A stretch of DNA of 64,000 nt. It comes from Chryseobacterium gambrini. Its GTDB lineage: Bacteria > Bacteroidota > Bacteroidia > Flavobacteriales > Weeksellaceae. Positions 32,719 to 40,574 of this stretch are shown piece by piece. The stretch covers positions 102,320 through 166,319 of the forward strand of contig NZ_FTOV01000011.1 in the NCBI RefSeq assembly GCF_900156825.1, read 5' to 3'. The translations under genes and the position numbers were made by a program. The first letter of the stretch is position 1; each line of letters starts with the position of its first letter. The notes beneath the pieces were generated by a model. That model saw nothing but the letters and a program-made list of their open reading frames with translations. It had not been told where the DNA came from and did not search any database.

Positions 32719-34911
32719 TTAATTTCCAAGTTCTAACTGATTCTTTACCAATCGGTAATATTCTCCTCTCAGAGCAACCAATTCCGCATGATTTCCTTCT
32801 TCTACTACTTTTCCTTTATCTAAAACAATGATTTTATCGGCGTGTTTTACAGTGGAAAGCCTGTGAGCGATCACAACTGCTGTTTTTCCTTTGAAGAACT
32901 GTTCGAGATTTTCCATGATCACTTTTTCATTGTTTGCATCCAAAGCAGAAGTTGCTTCATCAAATAAAATATAATCAGGAGATTTATAAACCGCTCTTGC
33001 AATGAAAAGTCTCTGCTTTTGCCCGCCGCTCACTCCCAAACCTTCATTTCCGATTTTTGTGTTGTAGCTTAATGGCAATTCTTCAATAAATTCTTTAATG
33101 TTGGCGATTTCTACGGATCTCCTCAATTTTTGCTTATCTACATAATCTTCACCAACGGCAATATTATTGGCAATAGTATCATTAAAAACATATCCTTCCT
33201 GCATTACCACTCCGCAATGATCTCTCCAGAATCTCGGGGAAATATTATTGAGTTTTGTATTTCCTAATCGAATTTCTCCCTGAGAAGGTTCGTAGAATTT
33301 CATTAAAAGTTTCAAAAGTGTTGTTTTTCCGCTTCCGCTTGCTCCTACAATGGCTGTCGTTTTCTGAAAAGGAATGCTCAATGTAAGATTTTCAAAAACC
33401 GGAACATCGGAGCCGGTATATCTGAATGAAACGTTTTCCACCAGAATGTCTTTTTCCGGAATTTCGTGGGAATATTGCTCTTCCTTATTCTCCTCGTCAT
33501 CCTTATCATGAATTTCACCCAATCTTTCCAAAGAAATTTTAGCATCCTGAAACTGTTTTATAAAATCGATCAGCTGAAGCAAAGGGCTGTTTAATTGTCC
33601 GATGATATACTGAACTGAAAGCATCATCCCTAACGTTAAATTTCCTTCAAGCACCAATTTTGCCGAAAGAAAGCTCACGAAAATATCTTTCATCTGGTTA
33701 ATGAAATTTCCTCCTACAGACTGCCACTGTTCCAAAGACAAAGATTTTATTCTCAGCTTGAATAATTTCACCTGTAGAAATTCCCAGTCCCATCTTTTTT
33801 GTTTCTCGGCATTATGCATTTTTATCTCCTGCATTCCGTTGATCAGTTCGATCACTTTGCTCTGCTCCTGAGAAACCTGCGAAAATCTTTTGTAATCGAG
33901 TTCTTTTCTTTTGCTCAGGAAAAAACTGATCCATCCGATGTAAGCTGCCGCTCCGATAAGATAGACGATAAACAGCCTGTAATCATAAAATAACAGTACG
34001 ATACTGAAAATAATAAGATTGACTAATGAAAACAGGGTGTTCAGCGAAGAACTTGTGAGAAGCTGCTCGATTCTGTGATGGTCATTAATTCTCTGCATGA
34101 TGTCTCCGGTCATTCTCGTATCGAAAAAACTGATCGGAAGCTTCATGAGTTTAATAAAGAAATCGGAAATAATAGAAATATTAATCCTTGCCGAAAGATG
34201 AAGCAAAATCCAGCTTCGGATCATTTCAATTCCCATTCTTCCCATAAAAAGCATCACTTGTGCTAAAAGGACAAGATAAATGAAATTAAGATCCTGATTC
34301 TGAATACCAACATCGACAATACTCTGGGTAAGGAAAGGGAAAATCAGAGAAAGTAAACTTCCTGCCAAAAGACCTACTGCGAGCTGGATAACCAGCGATT
34401 TATATTTTAATACATATTTTGAAAGAAAAGAAAAACTGGCTTTACTTTCCTGATCATCAAATTCTGTTTGAAAAAAAGCAGGGGTGGTTTCTAAAATAAG
34501 TACAATTCCCTCTTCTGTTTTTTCATTGGCATTTTCACCGATCCATAACTTGATGAATTCTTCTCTCGTGTAGGTAATGAGTCCGTATCCGGGATCTGAA
34601 ACGTAAACTTTGTTGTTTTTGTCTATTTTATAAACAACCACGAAGTGATTTTTATTCCAGTGGACAATACAGGGAAACGGAACTTCCTCTGCAAGAGATT
34701 CAAAATTAATCTGAACTCCTAAAGAACGGAACCCAAGGTCTTCCGCAGCATCACTCAATCCGAGTAAGCTGCTTCCTTCCCTTGTCGTTTCTGAAAGGTT
34801 ACGAATTTGTTGGAGCGAGATACTTTTGCCATAATGTTTGCTTACAATACGAAGGCAGGTAGGACCGCAGTCTTTTGAGTCTGGTTGACGATAGAAAGGA
34901 AAAGATTTCAA
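32719..34911 (-). CDS. C39 peptidase-containing ABC exporter (PCAT)
   Basis: 730 residues. The N-terminal C39 peptidase has Cys15 (DCGPTCL), His89 (WNKNHFVVVY) and Asp106 (VSDPGYGL), the full catalytic set for cutting after double-glycine leaders. About six membrane helices follow (170-450). The ATPase domain has Walker A GASGSGKTTLLKL, signature VSGGQKQRLFIARA and Walker B YILFDEATSALD. It processes and exports peptides across the inner membrane. It is the machinery gene of the second cassette, and is the only exporter near the peptides. Confidence 0.93.
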   Translation of the reverse strand: MKSFPFYRQPDSKDCGPTCLRIVSKHYGKSISLQQIRNLSETTREGSSLLGLSDAAEDLGFRSLGVQINFESLAEEVPFPCIVHWNKNHFVVVYKIDKNNKVYVSDPGYGLITYTREEFIKLWIGENANEKTEEGIVLILETTPAFFQTEFDDQESKASFSFLSKYVLKYKSLVIQLAVGLLAGSLLSLIFPFLTQSIVDVGIQNQDLNFIYLVLLAQVMLFMGRMGIEMIRSWILLHLSARINISIISDFFIKLMKLPISFFDTRMTGDIMQRINDHHRIEQLLTSSSLNTLFSLVNLIIFSIVLLFYDYRLFIVYLIGAAAYIGWISFFLSKRKELDYKRFSQVSQEQSKVIELINGMQEIKMHNAEKQKRWDWEFLQVKLFKLRIKSLSLEQWQSVGGNFINQMKDIFVSFLSAKLVLEGNLTLGMMLSVQYIIGQLNSPLLQLIDFIKQFQDAKISLERLGEIHDKDDEENKEEQYSHEIPEKDILVENVSFRYTGSDVPVFENLTLSIPFQKTTAIVGASGSGKTTLLKLLMKFYEPSQGEIRLGNTKLNNISPRFWRDHCGVVMQEGYVFNDTIANNIAVGEDYVDKQKLRRSVEIANIKEFIEELPLSYNTKIGNEGLGVSGGQKQRLFIARAVYKSPDYILFDEATSALDANNEKVIMENLEQFFKGKTAVVIAHRLSTVKHADKIIVLDKGKVVEEGNHAELVALRGEYYRLVKNQLELGN

Positions 34912-34936
34912 TGATTGACGTTTTTATTTATAAATA

Positions 34937-34961
34937 AGTTGCCGCCGGTTCGACGACAACT
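34937..34961 (-). other. Intercistronic hairpin between second-cassette peptides and exporter gene
   Basis: On the minus strand AGTTGTCGTC and GGCGGCAACT pair over ten positions (two G-U) with a five-base loop, 26 bases before the exporter start. Its position matches the hairpins before hlyD and before the VKOR gene. Confidence 0.6.
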
Positions 34962-34991
34962 ATTTCTTTCAAAAAATTAAATTTTTAATTT

Positions 34992-35192
34992 TTATAGAAG
35001 ATCTGCATTCCATCCTGCAGGAAAGCAATAGCTTTCTTCTGAATATGAGCAGGTTTTTCCTGTGGCTGCCTCACACTCTGCTTGTGTAGCATATGGACGA
35101 TAATATGGTGATTTTGGTCCAGGACATCCTTCTTTTACACCTCCTTTTACAGATTTCAAGTTTTCTCTTGAAAGTTTTTTTAGATTTTTCAT
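34992..35192 (-). CDS. Leader peptide, second cassette, position 3
   Basis: 66 residues. Leader MKNLKKLSRENLKSVKGG with a double-glycine site at 17-18. Core VKEGCPGPKSPYYRPYATQA, then ECEAATGKTCSYSEESYCFP, ending GWNADLL, with four Cys. The core resembles none of the other peptides. The ABC exporter gene follows after a hairpin. Confidence 0.8.
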   Translation of the reverse strand: MKNLKKLSRENLKSVKGGVKEGCPGPKSPYYRPYATQAECEAATGKTCSYSEESYCFPAGWNADLL

Positions 35193-35205
35193 AGTAATTA
35201 TTTAT

Positions 35206-35379
35206 TTAAAATGCGCATTGCGTTGCCATTTGTTGTAAACTTCTGCATAATCCGTCGAACTGACCGCCGTTTCTGCAGCATACAGAAGTTCCGGGGCAGT
35301 AATCATCTTCGGTTCTGCAAGCAATTCCACCTGTAACTGTTTTTAGTTGATTTCGGTTAAGCTTTTTTAGATTTTTCAT
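35206..35379 (-). CDS. Leader peptide, second cassette, position 2
   Basis: 57 residues. Leader MKNLKKLNRNQLKTVTGG, GG at 17-18. Core IACRTEDDYCPGTSVCCRNG, then GQFDGLCRSLQQMATQCAF, six Cys. The ACRT(E/D)D.YCPG(T/G)S(V/I)CC pattern is shared with the second peptide of the first cassette (37745-37888), so the two cassettes are related in order and content. Confidence 0.8.
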   Translation of the reverse strand: MKNLKKLNRNQLKTVTGGIACRTEDDYCPGTSVCCRNGGQFDGLCRSLQQMATQCAF

Positions 35380-35404
35380 AATTTAATGATTTGGTTCTGT
35401 TATT

Positions 35405-35602
35405 TTATCCAAAGATTGGATCAATGCAGAAAGATGGTTTACACTGAGTTCCACTCATGCAAAGAACTGTACATCCGTTCAGACACATTACTTCTGTACG
35501 GTTTGGGCAATACCATCCTCCCATTCCGTCACTTACCGGAGGACCGTAACCTCCCTGAATCATTCTGAGATCTTCTCTTGCAATTTTCTTTAGATTTTTC
35601 AT
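35405..35602 (-). CDS. Leader peptide, second cassette, position 1
   Basis: 65 residues. Leader MKNLKKIAREDLRMIQGG, GG at 17-18. Core YGPPVSDGMGGWYCPNRTEV, then MCLNGCTVLCMSGTQCKPSF, ending CIDPIFG, with six Cys. The layout GG.YC.....(M/L)C(L)(N/V)GCT..C..G.C..S.C(I/L)D is shared with the lone peptide at 49305, more than 13 kb away. Hairpin element copy b lies 19 bases upstream. Confidence 0.82.
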   Translation of the reverse strand: MKNLKKIAREDLRMIQGGYGPPVSDGMGGWYCPNRTEVMCLNGCTVLCMSGTQCKPSFCIDPIFG

Positions 35603-35621
35603 AGTATAATAATTTGTTTGA

Positions 35622-35656
35622 TTTCCTACTCTTTTTAAGCTTTTCGGATTCCGCTT
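35622..35656 (-). promoter_or_regulatory. Conserved 5' hairpin element, copy b
   Basis: Minus strand: AAGC/GCTT stem closes the 12-base loop GGAATCCGAAAA, then AAAA and AGAGTAGGAA. Upstream on the minus strand, TAATTTAG could be a weak -7 box, and the VKOR gene ends about 50 bases away. Confidence 0.75.
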
Positions 35657-35706
35657 TAAATTTTTCCTAAATTAGTGAATTTTGTATTACAAAAATTAAT
35701 TACCCG

Positions 35707-37227
35707 TTAAATTTCTTCGTCTTCAGACAATTCATCAATAAAATAGTAAATATCTTCACGATCGTATTTATCCGGAAACTGATAACCGTTGATCAAAATG
35801 ATTGGGGTAAAATTTAATCCAGCATTTCTGTTTTCGGCAGACATTTCCACAAGAGGAGTAAGATCCTCCTGAGCGGCATTCGTTCCTGCTTTTTGTCTTA
35901 CTTTATTTTCATCTTTGTTTTCAAACCAATATTCTATAAGTTGTAAGAACTCCTGAGATGGTTTATTTCGGTAGGTATACATGAAATCTGAAATCAGATT
36001 CGTGAATTTCTCGTTCTGTTTATCCAGAGAATAGTTAAATCTCATCTGCACTGAAATGTCATTTGGATATTTTGTAAGTAAAGTTTCTACAATTTTATGA
36101 GCATCTTTACAAAATCCGCAGTATGGATTTGAAACAATCGATAAATGCAGTTTGGCATCTTTATTTCCTATAAAGAAAGTTTCATTATCAGAAAATGTTA
36201 CTTTTTCTTTTTCTGATAGTTCTCTTTTGAAAAGTTCATAATTTCTTTTGAATCTTAAATTTTTTGCATTCGATTTTTGCAGAGTTTCTCTTTCTTCAAG
36301 CGTATTGTTTAAATACAAAACCATTGAAAATACAGCAATCCATAAAATAATACTAAGTAAAGCGGTTTTCAGATCAAAAGAGATAATTGGAAAAAGCAAA
36401 ACACTGATTAAAATCTGGGCTGTTAAAATAGAAATAATCAAAAGGCAGACACGGCAAAAAGTTTTTTCAACAAATCCCTGAACATATAAAGAATAGCCGA
36501 TTGCGATAACCGAAGCAAAGGTAAAACCTTTAATAATAAGTGAAGTTGCAGGAAGAAACAATCCTAAAATGGTAAGTCCAACAAAATAGATCAGAGAAAA
36601 ATCTGAGAACTTAAGCCCTAAAATGCTTGTCTTATCCTGTGTAATGATTTTGCTGCAGGAATTTACAGCCTGATTTCCTGCTGTATCTCCACAAATACTT
36701 CCGATAACGGTAGAAGTATTTCCGAATTTCTGATTGAAAAGTTCTAAAGAAATATACACTCCTACCAATGATAAAACATTGAAAACCGCTTCATACCAAG
36801 CTAAATTAATTGCTGAATAGATTAAAACAACCGCAAAAATAGCATAAATAAAAGGTTTGTAGCTTGTCACGGATTTTTGCTCAACTTTATCTTTTTCAAA
36901 CAGCAAAACAAAATCTGTGGATTTTTTGTGCAGTTCTTCTTTATTTAAAGTCTTTGCTTTATCGGAATAAATGGAATATTGTGTGCCGTTTTTTTTAACG
37001 AGCGAAAAAGAATTATCTACAATGGTAATAAACTCTTCAGGAAGTTCATCCCAGTATTCTTTATCTAATTCGTACGCATCATTTCGTACGCCCATGAAAT
37101 TTAATGTGTCGCTGAAAGCTAAAGCAGAAGGATAATTTGGGTGTGAGTTAAACTGAAAAAGAAACTCCTGTTTGTCGAGTTTTAGATAGTTAATGAGTTT
37201 GTCCAATAGCATATTAATATTTTTCAT
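35707..37227 (-). CDS. VKOR-DsbA fusion, disulfide-forming membrane protein
   Basis: 506 residues in three parts. Residues 1-115 look like a C39-peptidase-type domain but contain no Cys, so it cannot be a peptidase and may bind leaders. Residues 120-305 are a VKOR domain with about five membrane helices, loop Cys179 and Cys191, and the active CxxC Cys258-Cys261 (FCRVC). Residues 345-506 are a DsbA/thioredoxin domain with Cys370-Cys373 (YCGFC). It should oxidise Cys pairs outside the membrane and pass electrons to quinone. It is the machinery gene of the first peptide cassette; the peptides nearby carry four to seven Cys. Confidence 0.87.
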   Translation of the reverse strand: MKNINMLLDKLINYLKLDKQEFLFQFNSHPNYPSALAFSDTLNFMGVRNDAYELDKEYWDELPEEFITIVDNSFSLVKKNGTQYSIYSDKAKTLNKEELHKKSTDFVLLFEKDKVEQKSVTSYKPFIYAIFAVVLIYSAINLAWYEAVFNVLSLVGVYISLELFNQKFGNTSTVIGSICGDTAGNQAVNSCSKIITQDKTSILGLKFSDFSLIYFVGLTILGLFLPATSLIIKGFTFASVIAIGYSLYVQGFVEKTFCRVCLLIISILTAQILISVLLFPIISFDLKTALLSIILWIAVFSMVLYLNNTLEERETLQKSNAKNLRFKRNYELFKRELSEKEKVTFSDNETFFIGNKDAKLHLSIVSNPYCGFCKDAHKIVETLLTKYPNDISVQMRFNYSLDKQNEKFTNLISDFMYTYRNKPSQEFLQLIEYWFENKDENKVRQKAGTNAAQEDLTPLVEMSAENRNAGLNFTPIILINGYQFPDKYDREDIYYFIDELSEDEEI

Positions 37228-37592
37228 CTAAAATAAGCAGATGTTTGAAAAAAACAAATACTTTTTTCATTTTAACGTGATTTATGTTTATTTTATTGCT
37301 TATGAATGTTTTATATGAATTAATTTTTTTTTGAGATGGCTGTTTTTAGAAAAATTAGATCATTCAGGACATAAAAGAGGGAAGAAAAGTTAAGTTTTTT
37401 CTCTTTTCCTGAAATAAAAGTTCTATAAATTAAAACTAGCGTTTAATTCTAAAATCATTTTAAGCAGATAATAATTCTAAAAAATAAATTATCATCGTAA
37501 ACATTAATTTAAAAAGTTGAGAAACACCAAATGCTTCTCAACTTTTTTAATTTGTGAATTGCTTTTTCTGCAAAATTTTTCCTGCAATTTTT
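37228..37592. other. AT-rich gap upstream of the VKOR gene
   Basis: 365 bases with no gene that I can support. It holds the hairpin at 37511-37548 and a weaker AGAAAA/TTTTCT hairpin near 37380-37405. It separates the first-cassette peptides from the VKOR start and is the longest gap inside the island, so the VKOR gene may have its own promoter here. Confidence 0.5.
37511..37548. terminator. Strong hairpin after first-cassette peptides
   Basis: AAAAAGTTGAGAA and TTCTCAACTTTTTT form a perfect stem of about 13 bases. For the minus strand the A run becomes a T run after the stem, so it is a likely terminator or attenuator between the first three peptides and the VKOR gene. Confidence 0.8.
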
Positions 37593-37730
37593 CTAAACCG
37601 GAGTTAAAACTCTAAGGCAGTAAGGATTTGTAGGGCAGGTTCTATCCTTACAGCATTTTACGATGTATGGAGATATTCCGCCCGTTAAAACTTTTAATTC
37701 TGCTCGGCTCAACTTTTTTAAATTTTCCAT
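37593..37730 (-). CDS. Leader peptide, first cassette, position 3
   Basis: 45 residues, the shortest of the set. Leader MENLKKLSRAELKVLTGG, GG at 17-18. Core ISPYIVKCCKDRTCPTNPYC, then LRVLTPV, four Cys. Followed by the strong hairpin at 37511. Confidence 0.72.
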   Translation of the reverse strand: MENLKKLSRAELKVLTGGISPYIVKCCKDRTCPTNPYCLRVLTPV

Positions 37731-37744
37731 AATTCTTTTGTTCT

Positions 37745-37888
37745 TTACATATTACATTGTCTTGGTAATCGGCAAAGCGTACCACAACAAATAGAACCTC
37801 CGGGACAATAACCGTCATCCGTTCTGCAAGCCAGTCCTCCTAAAACCGCTTTCATTTCGTTTCGATCTAGTTTTTTAAGATTTTTCAT
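37745..37888 (-). CDS. Leader peptide, first cassette, position 2
   Basis: 47 residues. Leader MKNLKKLDRNEMKAVLGG, GG at 17-18. Core LACRTDDGYCPGGSICCGTL, then CRLPRQCNM, with six Cys. It is a paralogue of the second peptide of the second cassette at 35206. Confidence 0.75.
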   Translation of the reverse strand: MKNLKKLDRNEMKAVLGGLACRTDDGYCPGGSICCGTLCRLPRQCNM

Positions 37889-37900
37889 AATTAAAGGGAA

Positions 37901-38062
37901 TTAAGGGCATACTGCATTAGCTGGTCTACACGTTCCATCCGGACACAATTGCTGTCCTCTTTTGCATTTACAGATTGCCGGCGGAAAAGGACCTCCACAG
38001 TCGTACCATCCTCCATTGACAGATTTTAATTCTGGTCGGGATAATTTTTTCAAATTTTTCAT
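37901..38062 (-). CDS. Leader peptide, first cassette, position 1
   Basis: 53 residues. Leader MKNLKKLSRPELKSVNGG, GG at 17-18. Core WYDCGGPFPPAICKCKRGQQ, then LCPDGTCRPANAVCP, six Cys. The leader is nearly the same as that of the orphan peptide at 8564 (MKNLKKLSRPEL). Hairpin element copy c lies 18 bases upstream. Confidence 0.77.
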   Translation of the reverse strand: MKNLKKLSRPELKSVNGGWYDCGGPFPPAICKCKRGQQLCPDGTCRPANAVCP

Positions 38063-38080
38063 AGAATATTAATTTTAATT

Positions 38081-38113
38081 GTTCCTACTCTTTATCGCTT
38101 TTCGGATTACGCG
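38081..38113 (-). promoter_or_regulatory. Conserved 5' hairpin element, copy c
   Basis: Minus strand: CGC/GCG stem closes the 12-base loop GTAATCCGAAAA, then ATAA and AGAGTAGGAA. It lies about 48 bases after the stop of the secreted protein gene at 38161. No convincing promoter box is seen in between. Confidence 0.75.
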
Positions 38114-38160
38114 TTAGATATTGATGATGATTTGCAATTCATCATATTCTGTTTTTTTAA

Positions 38161-38601
38161 TTATTCCTTGGTAAAAGATTGCTGCATACTTACGTTTGGC
38201 GAAACAATTTCCAGTTCAATCGTATAATTTCCCGATAACAGATCAGATGTATCAATCGTATAAGAATTTGTAGGGCTAATCTGCTGCGCTTTCTTAATAT
38301 TCCATGCCGAATCATAAATAGTAAATGCGCGAAGATTTCTATTTTGTGGCATTAACTGAATGATTAGTGAGTTCTTGGTTTGTCGGATAAGTAGTTCTAC
38401 ATCATCTGATGTTGTTCCGCTTCCCTGTCCGCTTGTTCCCGTTGCTTTGGTTCCGTCGCCTTCAGAACTGACTGCCAGATTCAGGGTGCAATCTGTACAT
38501 GCAGAATTTGACTGACCTGAAAAAGATCCTGGATTTTTTATGCTTTGCCCAAAATAGAAGGAGGAGCCTAAAAAAAGAAATAATATTGTTTTTAACATCA
38601 T
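38161..38601 (-). CDS. Small secreted protein at the head of the peptide island
   Basis: 146 residues from the ATG at 38601. The longer frame starts at a TTG inside the TACTTTTG -7 box (38620-38627), so it is excluded; the ATG at 38598 is equally possible. Signal peptide MMLKTILFLFLGSSFYFG. The mature part has one CxxC (SACTDCTLN), a Gly/Ser/Thr-rich linker and a beta-rich end. No recognised family. It is divergent from the histidine kinase gene and may be co-transcribed with the first peptide cassette. Confidence 0.65.
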   Translation of the reverse strand: MMLKTILFLFLGSSFYFGQSIKNPGSFSGQSNSACTDCTLNLAVSSEGDGTKATGTSGQGSGTTSDDVELLIRQTKNSLIIQLMPQNRNLRAFTIYDSAWNIKKAQQISPTNSYTIDTSDLLSGNYTIELEIVSPNVSMQQSFTKE

Positions 38602-38619
38602 AAATTGGTTTTGTTTTAT

Positions 38620-38627
38620 CAAAAGTA
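38620..38627 (-). promoter_or_regulatory. Perfect -7 box of the peptide-island side
   Basis: TACTTTTG on the minus strand, about 20 bases before the ATG at 38601. It decides the start of that gene. The divergent histidine kinase gene begins about 50 bases away. Confidence 0.65.
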
Positions 38628-38678
38628 TTATTAATCAACTTTATACACTATCCCATAAATATGGTATATTTACTTTTT

Positions 38679-40574
38679 ATGATGAAACATTTTATTTTAT
38701 TCTGTTTATTAAGCAGTGTCTTTTTTATGGCTCAGAAAAAGGATACTGAGATTGAAGATTTCCTTACAAAATACAGAAGAAATTTAATCACAGATTTAGA
38801 CTCTTCTGTGTATTACATCAACAAAGTGAAAATAATCAGTGAAAGAAAAGGGGATAATTTTTATCTTTCTAAAGGATTGTATGGACTGGGATATTGTTTT
38901 TACCAGAAAGGAGACATTGAAAAAGCACAATACTATATTAAAAAATCGATTCCTGTTGCTTTTCGTTCAGATAATTTTCAGACTCAGGCTCTTGCTTACA
39001 ATCAATTGGGACTTATTGAAAATAATAAGAGCAATTACCAGCTTGCAATACAGCTGTTTTTAAAATCATTAAAAATTTCTGAAAAGCGGGAGCTTAACGA
39101 AAAAAGCTTTGCCTTAAAAAATTTGGGAAATCTGTTTTTATCTCAAAATGATACTGTTCAGGCGATACAATATTTTCAGGAAGATTATCGGTTTACAAAA
39201 GAGAAGAATTTAATTTCTGAGCAGTTTGGAAGCAGTAATAATTTAGGCATGATTCTGCGGAAAAAAAATCCGGATTCAGCATTGATGTATTTCAAAGATG
39301 CACTTTCTATAGCCAGACAACTGGATCAGAAAAAGTGGCAGTATGACATTCATATCAATCTGGCTGTCTTTTTTATGGGCGATCAAAGGAAAAATCTGGC
39401 TGCTGCTTTATTGCACCTCAAGGCTGCAAAAATATTGATTGAAGATATCGGAGATTCGAGCTTAAATTTTTTATACTACTATAATTTAGGAGGGTATCAT
39501 TATAAAAAAAAACAGTATTCTGAGGCGATAACTTATTATTTAAAAGCAGAGAAAATTGCAGATAATCCTGCGATTCCGTTGGATTATAAAATATCATTGA
39601 TGGATGATCTCAATACAGTTTTCAGTAAAAACGGAGACTACAAAGAAGCTTATCAGTACCTGAAAATCTACAATAAATTGAATGACAGTATTTTTAGCGT
39701 TGAAAAAAACCGAAACATCAATGAAATTATTACCAGATATGAAGTTGATAAAAAAAACAGCCAGATTAAGCTCCTGAATCAGCAGAAAGAACTGCAGGAG
39801 AAAAAGAATAAATTAGTGGTTGTTACCTCTCTTTTATCTATTTTTATATTAACGGGTTTTTTATACTTTGGATATAAAAGAGCTCAGTTTCTAAAAAAAT
39901 TAAGGCTTCAGGAAAATATTAATCATCAACAGGAAAAAGAAAGATTATTAAGAGAACAGGAACTTAAAGAAATGACTGCTCTTGTAAAAGGACAGGATAT
40001 TGAACGTAATAGAATTGCCAAAGATCTTCATGACGGTGTCGCGGGTGATTTGGCAGGAATAAAACTCTTATTGGCAAAAGAGAATGCGGATCTTAACAAT
40101 AAAAATTTAGATAAAATTCAGGACAATATTTCTAATTTATTTCAGGAAATAAGGGAGATTTCTCATAATCTGAGTATTAATAATCTGAGAGACAAAAACC
40201 TTAAGGATCTTTTACTTGATTTGAAAACCATTTATGAGCAACGTAATGAATTCAGTTTTTATCTTTACATCTATCCTGAAAATGCATTGGATGATTTAAG
40301 CGAAATTAAAAAAATAAACCTTTACAGAATTTTGCAGGAATTGCTGAATAATATTTCCAGACACGCCAAAGCAACAGAAGTAGAGTTGTCCGTCAACAGA
40401 GATCTTAATGATATTAATATTTTCATTACGGATAACGGAGTCGGGTTTTCTATGAATGAAAAAGGAGTCGGGCTTAAAAATATTCAGGACAGATTGGAAA
40501 TCATATCAGGTGAAATAAATATACAGTCTACTAAAGACAAAGGAACAACTGTAATTATTGATTTAAAACAATGA
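38679..40574 (+). CDS. TPR-containing sensor histidine kinase
   Basis: 631 residues from the ATG at 38679; an earlier ATG at 38661 overlaps the promoter region. Signal sequence MMKHFILFCLLSSVFFMAQ. Residues 40-340 are tetratricopeptide repeats outside the cytoplasm. One membrane helix (VVTSLLSIFILTGFLYFGY) and a coiled coil follow. The HisKA_3 phosphoacceptor is in RNRIAKDLHDGVAGDLAGIK. The HATPase has ELLNNISRHAKATEVEL, DNGVGF and GVGLKNIQDRL. It senses an external signal through the repeats. The response regulator overlaps by four bases. Its position next to a peptide-export island makes a peptide signal plausible. Confidence 0.88.
   Translation: MMKHFILFCLLSSVFFMAQKKDTEIEDFLTKYRRNLITDLDSSVYYINKVKIISERKGDNFYLSKGLYGLGYCFYQKGDIEKAQYYIKKSIPVAFRSDNFQTQALAYNQLGLIENNKSNYQLAIQLFLKSLKISEKRELNEKSFALKNLGNLFLSQNDTVQAIQYFQEDYRFTKEKNLISEQFGSSNNLGMILRKKNPDSALMYFKDALSIARQLDQKKWQYDIHINLAVFFMGDQRKNLAAALLHLKAAKILIEDIGDSSLNFLYYYNLGGYHYKKKQYSEAITYYLKAEKIADNPAIPLDYKISLMDDLNTVFSKNGDYKEAYQYLKIYNKLNDSIFSVEKNRNINEIITRYEVDKKNSQIKLLNQQKELQEKKNKLVVVTSLLSIFILTGFLYFGYKRAQFLKKLRLQENINHQQEKERLLREQELKEMTALVKGQDIERNRIAKDLHDGVAGDLAGIKLLLAKENADLNNKNLDKIQDNISNLFQEIREISHNLSINNLRDKNLKDLLLDLKTIYEQRNEFSFYLYIYPENALDDLSEIKKINLYRILQELLNNISRHAKATEVELSVNRDLNDINIFITDNGVGFSMNEKGVGLKNIQDRLEIISGEINIQSTKDKGTTVIIDLKQ

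Noticed and set aside
30610..38062. CRISPR array in the repeat-like peptide region
   Set aside because: The recurring sequence is the leader-coding start of each peptide gene, spaced by whole genes. There are no uniform direct repeats with unique spacers.
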